Below, in pieces: positions 14,413 through 25,152 of a stretch of 32,223 bases of DNA (the stretch's first letter is position 1; each line of letters starts with the position of its first letter). Source of the DNA: Muribaculaceae bacterium (GTDB lineage: Bacteria > Bacteroidota > Bacteroidia > Bacteroidales > Muribaculaceae); NCBI GenBank assembly GCA_017559355.1, contig JAFYSL010000051.1:1-32223 (forward strand), read 5' to 3'. The notes below the pieces were generated by a model, which had not been told where the DNA came from, ran no database searches, and worked only from the letters and a program-made list of their open reading frames with translations. A program made the translations under genes and the position numbers.

Positions 14413-15942
14413 TTAGTCTTTCTTGATGTTTTCAACACCAGCAAGAACACGTTTTACAGTCTCCTCTTTGCCGAGCAATTCAGTGATGTCAAACATGTGT
14501 GGACCTTTACATTCTCCCACTACTGTGAGACGGAATGCATTCATCACATTACCCATGTGATAACCCTTTTCGGTAATCCAACCAAGCACTGCAGGTTCGG
14601 CAGCTGCACAAGAGAAATCTTCAAGACCACGAAGCACCTCAACAAGTTCGGTCATCAATGCAGGAGTATCTTCTTTCCAACGTTTCTTAACCGACTTTTC
14701 ATCATATTCAACAGGTGCAACAAATAGGAACGACGTTACATCCCAAAGGTCGCGCACAAAGTTTACGCGATCTTTTACCATTGATACAGCACGAATGATA
14801 TATTCATCGCTATAGTTTTCAACAGCTACACCTTTTTCTACCAAGATTGGTTTAAACATTTCTGCGAGAAGCGCATTGTCAACCTCTTGAATATATTTAT
14901 GGTTGAACCATTTACCTTTTTCAAAATCAAATTTCGCGCCCGATTTTGAGCAGTGGTCGAGCGAAAATTTTGCGATAAGATCGTCCATCGACATGATTTC
15001 TGTATCATCACCAGGATTCCAGCCGAGCAATGCAAGGAAATTCACTACCGCCTCAGGGAGATAACCCGATTCGCGATAACCCGATGAGATTTCGCCGCTC
15101 TTTGGATCGTGCCATTCAAGTGGGAATACAGGGAAGCCGAGACGGTCGCCATCACGTTTGCTCAATTTACCCTTTCCGTCTGGTTTAAGCAACAATGGCA
15201 AGTGCACAAATGCTGGCATTGTATCAGCCCAACCAAATGCTTCATACAACAACACATGCAAAGGCGCTGAAGGCAACCACTCTTCACCTCGAATCACGTG
15301 TGAAACAAGCATCAAATGGTCGTCAACAATATTTGCCAAGTGATATGTAGGAAGGTCGTCGGCACTCTTATAAAGCACTTTATCATCAAGCACACTTGAG
15401 TTGATTGTAACTTTGCCACGAATCAAGTCGTTAACAACAACATCGCGACCTGGTTCAATTTTGAAACGCACCACATATTTTTCGCCGTTAGCGATAAGTT
15501 GGTCAACCTCCTCTTTTGAGAGAGAAAGCGAATTGCGCATTGAAAGACGTGTTGATGCATCATATTGGAAGTTTGCCACCTCTTGACGTTTTGCATCAAG
15601 TTCTTCGGGGGTATCAAATGCGATATATGCTTTATCGTTATCGAGCAACATTTTCACATGTTCGCGATAGATGTCACGGCGTTCGCTTTGTTTGTATGGA
15701 CCATAAGCACCACCTTCGCTCACACCCTCATCGATTTTGATACCAAGCCAAGCAAGAGACTCATTGATATATTGCTCTGCACCAGGCACAAAACGTTGTG
15801 AATCGGTATCTTCAATGCGAAGAATCATCTCGCCACCATGTTGACGAGCAAACAAATAGTTATATAACGCAGTGCGCACACCACCGATGTGCAAAGGCCC
15901 CGTAGGCGACGGAGCAAATCTTACTCTTACCTTTTGACTCAT
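14413..15942 (-). CDS. gltX: Glutamyl-tRNA synthetase
   Basis: The enzyme charges tRNA-Glu with glutamate. The 509-residue class I synthetase begins [21 protein letters not shown], with the HIGH-type motif at residues 18-21. It has LRIEDTD, the [19 protein letters not shown] segment and the KMSKS-type motif KLSKR at 259-263. I chose the ATG at 15942. A longer frame to 15978 exists, but the promoter box at 15966-15973 (TAACTTTG on the minus strand) would lie inside it, and homology begins at MSQKVRVRF. The gene is followed by a strong terminator and is thus separate from the arg operon downstream. Confidence 0.96.
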   Translation of the reverse strand: MSQKVRVRFAPSPTGPLHIGGVRTALYNYLFARQHGGEMILRIEDTDSQRFVPGAEQYINESLAWLGIKIDEGVSEGGAYGPYKQSERRDIYREHVKMLLDNDKAYIAFDTPEELDAKRQEVANFQYDASTRLSMRNSLSLSKEEVDQLIANGEKYVVRFKIEPGRDVVVNDLIRGKVTINSSVLDDKVLYKSADDLPTYHLANIVDDHLMLVSHVIRGEEWLPSAPLHVLLYEAFGWADTMPAFVHLPLLLKPDGKGKLSKRDGDRLGFPVFPLEWHDPKSGEISSGYRESGYLPEAVVNFLALLGWNPGDDTEIMSMDDLIAKFSLDHCSKSGAKFDFEKGKWFNHKYIQEVDNALLAEMFKPILVEKGVAVENYSDEYIIRAVSMVKDRVNFVRDLWDVTSFLFVAPVEYDEKSVKKRWKEDTPALMTELVEVLRGLEDFSCAAAEPAVLGWITEKGYHMGNVMNAFRLTVVGECKGPHMFDITELLGKEETVKRVLAGVENIKKD

Positions 15943-15965
15943 AACTTTTTCTTTTAATAACTGCA

Positions 15966-15973
15966 CAAAGTTA
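15966..15973 (-). promoter_or_regulatory. -7 promoter box of gltX
   Basis: Minus-strand TAACTTTG lies 23 bases upstream of the gltX ATG at 15942. No TTTG is found at the usual distance further upstream. The box decides the gltX start against the longer open frame. Confidence 0.6.
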
Positions 15974-16022
15974 CGCAAAAATCACGGAATTATCACATAA
16001 ACATCAAACAAATCAACATCGA

Positions 16023-18179
16023 CTATTGTCTTGTCAAAACAACCACAGCATTGTTATATGCTGCTGATGCATCAATGAGTTCAAGGAATTCAGCCCAGTT
16101 ACTAACTGGCTCAAAATAGCGAATATATCTTTCATTTATTTTGAGAGTTAGTTCATTGTCTTTTACTCTTGCTTGTGCAATAAATGCGCCACATTTAGTT
16201 GTTACTGATTTATTAAGTAACTCTACACTCTCGTCGGTTATAGTGTATCCTTGTGGGATTTCTAATGTTATAGTATGACGATATTGATTAGGACAATTAC
16301 GGAATATATGCGATTGTCGATTACGTTCTTCTCCTTCTACCTTATTTTGCCCTCCAATCAATTTGCCGAGTGATATTATTAAATCATTTCCAGCACGTTT
16401 TACTAGTCCATCAACATCACAAGCCATTTCATAGTCAACAGTAGGACTATCTGGAGTGGCTCCTATTGAAGATACTTTATAACTATGAATTACCGACGGG
16501 ATAACACCAAGCATAGTTTCTGCTTCCTCCTTAAAAATCTCTTGCATTTTCTCTTTGACCTCAACCGAATCAATTTTCAATTTTGCACGCCATTTTTGAG
16601 GGATTTCAAGATAATTCTCTGCTGCACGCATCCAAGCATTTTTATCTACAAGTGATGATGCTATTGTTTTCATCGCCCCTTTTATCGTCATATTTCGATA
16701 AATGCTTAGAATATTTTCATCATTTTCGCTTAAAGACACTTTTACGTCTGATATTGCTGCATTTTCAGAGGCACGAGAATATGGAAGTGTTATAATTTTA
16801 GCTTGTTGTTTATTATAATCTTCATCATTACATTTAAAAATCGCGCCAGTTTCACCTAAATATTCTCCAGGTAATTCACCAGGCAAAAATACGAGGTCAC
16901 CAGTAACAAAATAGCATGAATCACCTATAACACTTATATAATCGGGCTCTTGCCAACTTAAAATCATTGACAATGGAACCTCATTTCTTGAATTTGTTAC
17001 ACCTACATTTACATCATCCTTTATACCCAATTTTTTCAATACTTGAGCAAAATATAATGGCATTGTCATTGAAGAATGGGATTTATCATCACGCAATCCC
17101 GAATAAAATGTTGCTATCCAAGCTGCATCTATAATCTGACGACGAGTGGCCTCTGGATGCATTTTTTTATAATTTTCGGTATAGTCTATTGCATCTAAAA
17201 CGATATCCTTCGTAAGAGCATCAGACATATCGGTCAACACATTAGAAATATCTTGATAATAGGAGTTCGCAGGCAATCCACAATACACACCTATGCGTGC
17301 GCTTTTGGGTTTATACACCAATGAGCCTCGTTGGTTGTTCATTATATACATTTTAATAAATGGAAATTGGCGTTTTGGCGACATCCAATTTCCAGTTTCA
17401 CGTTTAGGAATATCAACTGCTTCAACATTCAACATTCTTGTTTGATCCTTTGCGATAAAACCAGTCAACAATGGAGCTCCATTATAATTTCGATATTCAA
17501 CAGTTAATTCGGGGTCTATACTACAATGTATCTTATAAAACATCATTGGATATTTACGAGAAAACGAGAATACCAATGGGTCTAAATCAAATTCATCAAG
17601 CCACACCTCATCATAATAGAAATACTCCAAAACATCACCTGGTTCAAGACCTGGAATAGCCACAATACGCCCTACAGTTTTTTCTTTTTTTCCCTCTTTT
17701 ACATCAAAAGCGCTTTTGCAATCTACATCTATGATGTCGCCATTGGGCTTGATTACTCGTGCTCCAAATGCTGATGATGTATATTGATATGAATAACCAC
17801 TCAATTCCTCTCGCCCATCAGCAGTAATATCAAATTCTGAATAATCCTCAACCGATTTTTTGTCGTTAAGCTTTATCATCACTCGCGATATCGATTTCAT
17901 ATCAATAGCATTTGTATATGCCTTTCCATAATGCGAATATTTATTTACATTGAGCTGTTGCACTCGCTTTACTTCTACATTGCGATATGCTGCAATTATT
18001 ACTGCCGATTCTTTGCCATATAAGCTATCAGGAATTTCCTTTTTTGCATTAAAATCCGACAATTCCATTCCCCACACCTTTTCGGCAGCTTTTCTAAAAA
18101 ACTTTGCATCATATTTAGCCGACATCGATATTGCCGACACTAACATAATCGCAATAGTTATCAAAACACGTTTTCTCAT
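16023..18179 (-). CDS. Exported DUF3857/transglutaminase-fold protein, catalytic residues apparently lost
   Basis: The 718-residue protein has a signal peptide (about residues 1-21, SMSA-KYDA). Residues about 60-290 form a DUF3857-type beta domain, including GARVIKPNGDIIDVDCKSAFDVKEG and VAIPGLEPGDVLEYFYY. A transglutaminase-like core follows at about 330-450, and a DUF3858-like beta region at the end (TLEIPQGYTITDESVELL). Aligned by eye with the upstream neighbour, its Cys301 corresponds to Ser370 here, His344 to about Glu411 and Asp359 to Thr426, so the peptidase/transglutaminase triad seems absent. The gene starts nine bases after the neighbour's stop, so both are made from one transcript. 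The function of the family is poorly known; it probably acts in the periplasm. Confidence 0.78.
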   Translation of the reverse strand: MRKRVLITIAIMLVSAISMSAKYDAKFFRKAAEKVWGMELSDFNAKKEIPDSLYGKESAVIIAAYRNVEVKRVQQLNVNKYSHYGKAYTNAIDMKSISRVMIKLNDKKSVEDYSEFDITADGREELSGYSYQYTSSAFGARVIKPNGDIIDVDCKSAFDVKEGKKEKTVGRIVAIPGLEPGDVLEYFYYDEVWLDEFDLDPLVFSFSRKYPMMFYKIHCSIDPELTVEYRNYNGAPLLTGFIAKDQTRMLNVEAVDIPKRETGNWMSPKRQFPFIKMYIMNNQRGSLVYKPKSARIGVYCGLPANSYYQDISNVLTDMSDALTKDIVLDAIDYTENYKKMHPEATRRQIIDAAWIATFYSGLRDDKSHSSMTMPLYFAQVLKKLGIKDDVNVGVTNSRNEVPLSMILSWQEPDYISVIGDSCYFVTGDLVFLPGELPGEYLGETGAIFKCNDEDYNKQQAKIITLPYSRASENAAISDVKVSLSENDENILSIYRNMTIKGAMKTIASSLVDKNAWMRAAENYLEIPQKWRAKLKIDSVEVKEKMQEIFKEEAETMLGVIPSVIHSYKVSSIGATPDSPTVDYEMACDVDGLVKRAGNDLIISLGKLIGGQNKVEGEERNRQSHIFRNCPNQYRHTITLEIPQGYTITDESVELLNKSVTTKCGAFIAQARVKDNELTLKINERYIRYFEPVSNWAEFLELIDASAAYNNAVVVLTRQ

Positions 18180-18188
18180 GACCTATAT

Positions 18189-20015
18189 CTATTTAAGCGT
18201 TAATACTATTTGTTCTCTATTTTTTTGGTTAAACTCTCTCACCAATTTATTCCAAGTTAATGCATCACTAAGTGCAATCGTAATATCCTTTAACTCTATA
18301 TACGCGCTACACTTTATGAATTCGTTGTCCATATCATAAACGATTGATGCGCTAAACCACTCGTTATTTACCTCATATTTTTCGGGGAGGGATTGCACTT
18401 TATAGCCTTCCGGAATCTCTATTAACACCTCATTTTCACATCTATTACAATAAGGTAATGATATATCTTGTTTACGAGTTTTCAAATCATATACATTTAG
18501 CGAATGGCTTCGCAATGGCATCAAATCTACATATATTTTCCCATTTACAATATTACAGGCATCTATTTCTTTAACCTGTGCTGATATTTGCACTGAATCA
18601 GATTGAGTAGAATACCCCTCAATATTCGCATTATCTACATGCACATTAGCTCTGGGATAAACAACAATCTTTGACAATAAATCTGCTCGATTTGACGCAT
18701 CTACATCATGATATGTAGCACACACCGCCATTTTGTCGATACCTTTCAGTGTGCGACGTATTTCGCCAACCAAACTACTGTTTACCATCCGATAAGCTGC
18801 AACAGCCCTATCCAAATTCATGTTTGGAGATTGAATAGGCACAGTCTTCAACATATAACTATCCCCATTTTCAATCATTGCTTCACGACCTTGAATTGAA
18901 GAATGATAAATCCCAACAGGAAGATATGATGCCGTTCCATCAAGATATAATATTGAATCTCCTTTAACAACTGCACATATCATGTGATTACCCGATGCCA
19001 ATGTTGGCACTTCGCTCCATGTTGCTCCTACTTTATTTGTTCCAATCCATGCTAAACGAGCATCAAGCCCTACTGCAATTAGCATCTGCTTCAACAGCAT
19101 TGACATACCCTTACAATCGCCATATCGTTTTCGTAGCACCTCGCTTGCAAGATCGGGGCGTGTTCCGTATTCGCCATGTTCTATTGCAATATATCTTATT
19201 CGGTCCTGTACCCATGCTAAAATATTTCTTATTTTTTCTTCTTCATTAGCACAACCCGACGTAATTTCCATTGCTTGAGCTTTAACCTTATCTAATGCCA
19301 AATCTTGCGTAATTGTTAATCCATGAAGATGTTGATATAAATCACCCAATGTTGGATACTGACCAACGATGTAAATTCGTGGAATAATTTTTGAAACTTC
19401 AGGACAATCCTCCTCATCTTTTGGAGTATCCATTTCAGTCATTTCATATACATAAATCTTTGCACCCTTTTTTCCATCTTCTACTCGTCGAGAAACATTG
19501 GGTGTAAACGATTTCTCTACAATCTTAATTTTATTAATCAATGATTGTGGCACCTCTATTTTTACAATTTTTGATTTTATATCATGAACTTCGGGGAAAC
19601 ACACCTCTACAAAATGTTCTGCTTTTGTATATGTCTTTTCAAAAACTGCTTTTACTGGTTTCCCCACTTTTTTGATTGGAACAATAAGGTGACACACCTT
19701 TGAATCGGTATAAAAAATATCTTCGGGAATCCAATGACGATATTTAGCCTCGGCTCCTGGAGCAGATGCTTTATTTATTTTTGTATAATCGTCATAAAAT
19801 TCAAGGGCTAATGCATATCCTTCGGTACGCGTTGCCTCAAAATAAATCTCTTTGCGCGACTTTACTTCCGATATCGATTCTCCATCTTTCGTTGCCTCAA
19901 TTTTGTAATACTCTTCACAAGAGGAAACCACAATATTAGCATTTGAGGCATAAGCTTTCTGTGCTATTATCGCAATGATTAGTATGATATAATATTTCCA
20001 AATCAGCCTTAGCAT
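18189..20015 (-). CDS. Exported transglutaminase-like protein with intact Cys-His-Asp triad
   Basis: This 608-residue protein has a signal peptide or N-terminal anchor (about residues 1-23, AYA-SNAN). A beta-rich region runs to about 230, then a transglutaminase-like core at about 255-400. The triad is clear: C301 in KRYGDCKGMSMLL, H344 in SGNHMICAV and D359 in LYLDGTASYLP. The region before the core has the typical INILAWVQ-type helix (NILAWVQDRIRYIAIEHG). A DUF3858-like beta region ends the protein (EVLIEIPEGYKVQSLPE). Such proteins are cysteine hydrolases or amide-bond formers, and the substrate is unknown. It is the first gene of a two-gene unit with a good promoter at 20047-20077 and is divergent from the ATPase gene at 20220. 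Confidence 0.82.
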   Translation of the reverse strand: MLRLIWKYYIILIIAIIAQKAYASNANIVVSSCEEYYKIEATKDGESISEVKSRKEIYFEATRTEGYALALEFYDDYTKINKASAPGAEAKYRHWIPEDIFYTDSKVCHLIVPIKKVGKPVKAVFEKTYTKAEHFVEVCFPEVHDIKSKIVKIEVPQSLINKIKIVEKSFTPNVSRRVEDGKKGAKIYVYEMTEMDTPKDEEDCPEVSKIIPRIYIVGQYPTLGDLYQHLHGLTITQDLALDKVKAQAMEITSGCANEEEKIRNILAWVQDRIRYIAIEHGEYGTRPDLASEVLRKRYGDCKGMSMLLKQMLIAVGLDARLAWIGTNKVGATWSEVPTLASGNHMICAVVKGDSILYLDGTASYLPVGIYHSSIQGREAMIENGDSYMLKTVPIQSPNMNLDRAVAAYRMVNSSLVGEIRRTLKGIDKMAVCATYHDVDASNRADLLSKIVVYPRANVHVDNANIEGYSTQSDSVQISAQVKEIDACNIVNGKIYVDLMPLRSHSLNVYDLKTRKQDISLPYCNRCENEVLIEIPEGYKVQSLPEKYEVNNEWFSASIVYDMDNEFIKCSAYIELKDITIALSDALTWNKLVREFNQKNREQIVLTLK

Positions 20016-20046
20016 AATGTTTTTTCAATCAGTATGATTCTAAATA

Positions 20047-20077
20047 CAAACTTAAACAAATTACCTCTAAAATCAAA
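20047..20077 (-). promoter_or_regulatory. Promoter of the transglutaminase-fold gene pair
   Basis: On the minus strand TTTG (20077-20074) and TAAGTTTG (20054-20047) are separated by 19 bases, a full consensus match, about 32 bases upstream of the ATG at 20015. Confidence 0.7.
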
Positions 20078-20128
20078 GTATTTATCTAATTTTATGCCTT
20101 TTTATGTATAATATCAACCTCCCTAATC

Positions 20129-20161
20129 TGTGCAATCCTAAAATCGGATTTTATTTTTGCA
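20129..20161 (+). repeat. Promoter-bearing leader element, copy 1
   Basis: A segment of about 33 bases starting TGTGCAATCCTAAAATC and ending TTTTGCA resembles 21392-21423 before the SEL1 gene. It contains TATTTTTG at 20152-20159, a possible extra -7 box for the ATPase gene. Confidence 0.5.
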
Positions 20162-20166
20162 CAAAG

Positions 20167-20199
20167 TTTGTGTAATTTGAAAATTTAATTTTATATTTG
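20167..20199 (+). promoter_or_regulatory. Promoter of the DUF4143 ATPase gene
   Basis: TTTG at 20167-20170 and TATATTTG at 20192-20199 are separated by 21 bases, within consensus. The predicted start is only about 15 bases before the ATG. A second possible -7 box lies 40 bases upstream (20152-20159). Confidence 0.65.
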
Positions 20200-20219
20200 C
20201 ACAAAAAAATAATTTCATT

Positions 20220-21377
20220 ATGATTACTCGTACTTTACAATCAAAATTAGAGCAACTGTCAACTAAGTATCCATTTGTCATGATTACCGGTCCTCGGCAG
20301 TCAGGCAAATCCACATTGGCAAAAATGACATTTCCACAATATAAATATGTATCATTTGCCGATATCGACATTCGCAACTTTGCAAAAACAGATCCTCGTG
20401 GCTTTATTGCTTCATACCCCGATAAAACAATTATCGACGAAGTGCAATTAGAACCGTCAATTCTTCATTATCTACAAACACACACAGACAATGAAAATCG
20501 TGAGGGAATGTATATTCTCACCGGTTCTCAAAACTTCTTACTGATGGACTCGGTAAACCAAAGTCTCGCAGGACGTATTGGAATCCTAAAACTCCTCCCT
20601 TTTTCACATCAAGAGTTAAACACAAACTCCTTACTCCCAGGAACTATTAATGAAGAAATATTTAATGGTTGCTATCCACGTTTGTATGATAAGAAAATTC
20701 ACCCAACTGATTTTTACCCAAACTACATAAGTACTTACGTTGAACGTGATGTACGAAACATTAAATCAATTGGAAACCTATCTGCGTTTATCAAACTGCT
20801 CAAACTTTGTGCAGGAAGAATCGGACAATTACTTAATAAATCATCATTAGCAGTGGAATGTGGGATTTCAGAACCAACTGTTCAATCTTGGTTGTCAATT
20901 TTAGAACAAAGCTATATTATTTATCTACTTCGTCCTGAACATCGAAACTTCAACAAACGACTCACCAAATCACCCAAGTTATATTTTTATGATACCGGGT
21001 TGGCTTGTTCTCTCCTTGAAATTACTTCTGCATCACAAATAAGTTCACATTATCTTCGTGGAGGGTTATTTGAGAATATGGTTATTAACGAAAGAATAAA
21101 ACGATGTTATAATGCAGGTAATGATGCTAATATTGCTTTTTGGAGAGATAGCCATGGCAATGAAGTCGATTTAATAGAACATCTTGATGGCGAAGATTAT
21201 ATATATGAAATAAAATCGGGAGCAACTGCAAACCACGACTATTTCAAAGGGCTAACCTTTTGGGGTAATTTATCTAACATTGATATTTCTCGTCGAATTG
21301 TAATCTACTCAGGATACAACGAATTAAACACATCTAATGGACGTTTGATTCCTTGGAAAAACATTGACAACATATAA
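20220..21377 (+). CDS. AAA ATPase with DUF4143 (ATP-binding protein, archaeal-type ATPase relative)
   Basis: In this 385-residue protein residues about 18-140 form the ATPase core: Walker A GPRQSGKST (24-32), Walker B TIIDEVQ (70-76) and the sensor-like ILTGSQNFLL. The DUF4143 region follows, with YISTYVERDVRNI, a helix-turn-helix-like stretch (SSLAVECGISEPTVQSWLSILEQSYIIYLL) and a C-terminal fold with FWRDSHGNEVDLI and YEIKSG. That fold has the E-D-ExK pattern of PD-(D/E)xK nucleases. The family is widespread in gut Bacteroidota in many copies, and its role is unknown. It is divergent from the transglutaminase pair and 69 bases before the SEL1 gene. No toxin, antitoxin or transposase partner is visible. 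Confidence 0.88.
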   Translation: MITRTLQSKLEQLSTKYPFVMITGPRQSGKSTLAKMTFPQYKYVSFADIDIRNFAKTDPRGFIASYPDKTIIDEVQLEPSILHYLQTHTDNENREGMYILTGSQNFLLMDSVNQSLAGRIGILKLLPFSHQELNTNSLLPGTINEEIFNGCYPRLYDKKIHPTDFYPNYISTYVERDVRNIKSIGNLSAFIKLLKLCAGRIGQLLNKSSLAVECGISEPTVQSWLSILEQSYIIYLLRPEHRNFNKRLTKSPKLYFYDTGLACSLLEITSASQISSHYLRGGLFENMVINERIKRCYNAGNDANIAFWRDSHGNEVDLIEHLDGEDYIYEIKSGATANHDYFKGLTFWGNLSNIDISRRIVIYSGYNELNTSNGRLIPWKNIDNI

Positions 21378-21391
21378 TACACCTTGTTTGT

Positions 21392-21423
21392 TGCGCAATT
21401 CTAAAATTTAATCTTATTTTGCA
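21392..21423 (+). repeat. Promoter-bearing leader element, copy 2
   Basis: A segment of about 32 bases starting TGCGCAATTCTAAAATT and ending TTTTGCA matches most positions of 20129-20161. It lies in the 69-base gap upstream of the SEL1 gene. Its -7 box is degenerate (TTATTTTG at 21414-21421). Confidence 0.5.
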
Positions 21424-21446
21424 TAGAATCTTATCATTTTTGTTGC

Positions 21447-22307
21447 ATGGACTTAAAAACACTTATTTTCTCAGCGCTAAGAAGATATAATAACATTGTA
21501 AAAGCACCTGAAGATCTAAATTCAAAAGGTTATGAGCTTTCTGAAGTAGGCAACTATGCAGAAGCCGTTAAATGGTATCGTATTGCGGCTGAGCAAGGTG
21601 ATGCTGATGCACAATACAATCTTGGATTATGTTATTATAACGGACACGGTGTAATACAAAATTACACAGAAGCAACTAAATGGTATCTCAAAGCAGCTAA
21701 ACAAGGGGTTGCCAATGCTCAACATAATCTTGGATATTGCTATGATAACGGACATGGTGTAACACAAAATTATACAGAAGCGGCTAAGTGGTATCGCAAG
21801 GCGGCTAAACAAGGAATTGCTGCTGCACAATACAACCTTGGTCAATTATATCGCAAAGGGGATGGAGTAACTCAAAGCTACACAGAAGCTGCAAAGTGGT
21901 ATCACAAAGCTGCTGAACAAGGGCTTGCCGATGCTCAAAGTTGGCTTGGTCAACTTCATCATATTGGCAATGGAGTAATCCAAAGTTACACCGAAGCAGT
22001 CAAATGGTATCACAAAGCCGCCGAGCAAGGTGTTGCTGATGCGCAATTCAATCTTGGATTATATTATTATAAGGGCATCGGAGTAATTCAAAATAGCACC
22101 GAAGCCTTCAAGTGGTGGAGCAAAGCTGCCAAACAAGGTGATGCTGATGCTCAATTCAATCTTGGTCTACTTTATAACAACGGCGATGGGGTAACACAAA
22201 ACTACACGGAAGCGGCCAAATGGTATCACAAAGCAGCTGAGCAAGGTGATGCTGATGCAGTTAAAACACTCAAACTATTAGAAAACAGCTCTCTTAAAAA
22301 TGAATAA
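21447..22307 (+). CDS. SEL1-repeat (TPR-like) protein
   Basis: The 286-residue protein consists almost wholly of SEL1 repeats of exactly 36 residues. Six full repeats run from residue 40 to about 255, and a partial seventh ends at the C-terminus. Each follows the pattern A-x-KWY-x-KAA-x-QG-x-ADAQ-x-NLG-x-x-Y-x-x-G-x-GV-x-Q-x-YTE. These form helix pairs for protein-protein contacts. There is no signal peptide or lipobox in the N-terminal 39 residues (MDLKTLIFSALRRYNN), so it is predicted to be cytoplasmic. Its stop overlaps the start of the lipoprotein gene by eight bases, suggesting coupled translation. The near-identical 108-base units make the gene prone to repeat-number change. The partner proteins are unknown. 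Confidence 0.92.
   Translation: MDLKTLIFSALRRYNNIVKAPEDLNSKGYELSEVGNYAEAVKWYRIAAEQGDADAQYNLGLCYYNGHGVIQNYTEATKWYLKAAKQGVANAQHNLGYCYDNGHGVTQNYTEAAKWYRKAAKQGIAAAQYNLGQLYRKGDGVTQSYTEAAKWYHKAAEQGLADAQSWLGQLHHIGNGVIQSYTEAVKWYHKAAEQGVADAQFNLGLYYYKGIGVIQNSTEAFKWWSKAAKQGDADAQFNLGLLYNNGDGVTQNYTEAAKWYHKAAEQGDADAVKTLKLLENSSLKNE
21564..22307 (+). repeat. Tandem 108-bp coding repeats (SEL1 units)
   Basis: Six complete 108-base units and a partial seventh encode the 36-residue SEL1 repeats. Nucleotide similarity between units is high, for example the recurrent AAATGGTATC and GCTGATGC segments, so the array could gain or lose units by slippage or recombination. Confidence 0.85.
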
Positions 22308-22728
22308 ATCAATATTTTTAAGCATTATCGCATGTTCTATCATTTCGATGAGTTTCTATGCTTGTAAAGGGCAATCAACTCAAGTTAAACAACACGAAGA
22401 TTATTCAATCGTTCAAACTACTTATTTAGATAATACATCTAAGGAATATCACATTTCTATTAATGATAATTTGTCATATTCAGGCGAAGTGCATGCCTCT
22501 GTGGGAAAAAGTTACAGTGTAGAATATGATACTACTGCATTTGAGATGCAGTCAGACATAAAATACAACAATCCCGAATCGGTAAAAGCTGGAATGTGTG
22601 GTGGCGACAAAGCTGTAAAAACAGTTTCTTTCACACCTCTAAAAACAGGCGATTACACCATCAAAGTTCTCCACAATTTCCGCGGACAAACTACCGACTC
22701 TATGACATACAAAATTAGCATTAATTAG
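22300..22728 (+). CDS. Small lipoprotein with chagasin-like beta pattern, function unknown
   Basis: This 142-residue protein has a signal segment ending in SFYAC, a lipobox with C22 as the acylated residue. The mature domain (about residues 50-142) reads as an Ig-like beta sandwich. Its last half, GMCGGDKAVKTVSFTPLKTGDYTIKVLHNFRG followed by DSMTYKISI, has the strand order and spacing of the chagasin/I42 cysteine-protease inhibitor family (F-x-x-L-x-x-G, then an R-x-loop, then the last strand). The family's first loop (NPTTGY) is not visible, so this link is only suggestive. The ATG overlaps the end of the SEL1 gene by eight bases in another frame, so the two are coupled. No further assignment is possible. 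Confidence 0.72.
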   Translation: MNKSIFLSIIACSIISMSFYACKGQSTQVKQHEDYSIVQTTYLDNTSKEYHISINDNLSYSGEVHASVGKSYSVEYDTTAFEMQSDIKYNNPESVKAGMCGGDKAVKTVSFTPLKTGDYTIKVLHNFRGQTTDSMTYKISIN

Positions 22729-22752
22729 GCCTTTACTTAGCAAGATTTTCGC

Positions 22753-22760
22753 TATCTTTG
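22753..22760 (+). promoter_or_regulatory. -7 promoter box of the GH97 gene
   Basis: TATCTTTG lies about 50 bases before the ATG at 22811. Upstream there is a partial -33 (TTTA at 22732-22735, 17 bases away). Confidence 0.6.
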
Positions 22761-22801
22761 CATCTATATTTAGTATTAAATCTATAAGCAAAAAAGAATA
22801 A

Positions 22802-24985
<2,184 letters not shown>

Positions 24986-25012
24986 AATAGAATTTCAATA
25001 ATAAACAATTGA

Positions 25013-25040
25013 CAACGGCACATCGAAAGGTGTGCCGTTG
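25013..25040 (+). terminator. Hairpin after the GH97 gene, probable terminator
   Basis: CAACGGCACA (25013-25022) pairs perfectly with TGTGCCGTTG (25031-25040) around an 8-base loop. The following sequence (CTCATTTATA) has only a weak T-run, so termination is likely but not certain. Confidence 0.6.
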
Positions 25041-25105
25041 CTCATTTATAGACACAATCTATTATTGCATAGATTTTATGAGTTGGAGGGTGAAATGTGA
25101 CGTAG

Positions 25106-25113
25106 TAACTTTG
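25106..25113 (+). promoter_or_regulatory. -7 promoter box of the thioredoxin gene
   Basis: TAACTTTG lies 39 bases before the ATG at 25153. A weak -33 (TTGG at 25083-25086) is 19 bases upstream. Confidence 0.55.
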
Positions 25114-25152
25114 CATCAGAAACAATAACCGATAACATTAAAACTCCTATAT

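Noticed and set aside
15943..15978. Upstream start for gltX adding 12 residues
   Set aside because: The -7 promoter box at 15966-15973 lies inside it, so the upstream start would not be transcribed; homology begins at 15942.
21564..22307. CRISPR-like regular repeats
   Set aside because: The 108-base period matches 36-codon SEL1 units in frame, with no unique spacers and no cas genes.
20220..22728. ATPase, SEL1 protein and lipoprotein as a phage-defence island
   Set aside because: There is no nuclease, reverse transcriptase, toxin pair or known defence domain beside the DUF4143 fold, and no mobile-element marks. Genes of these families are scattered in many copies in Bacteroidota.
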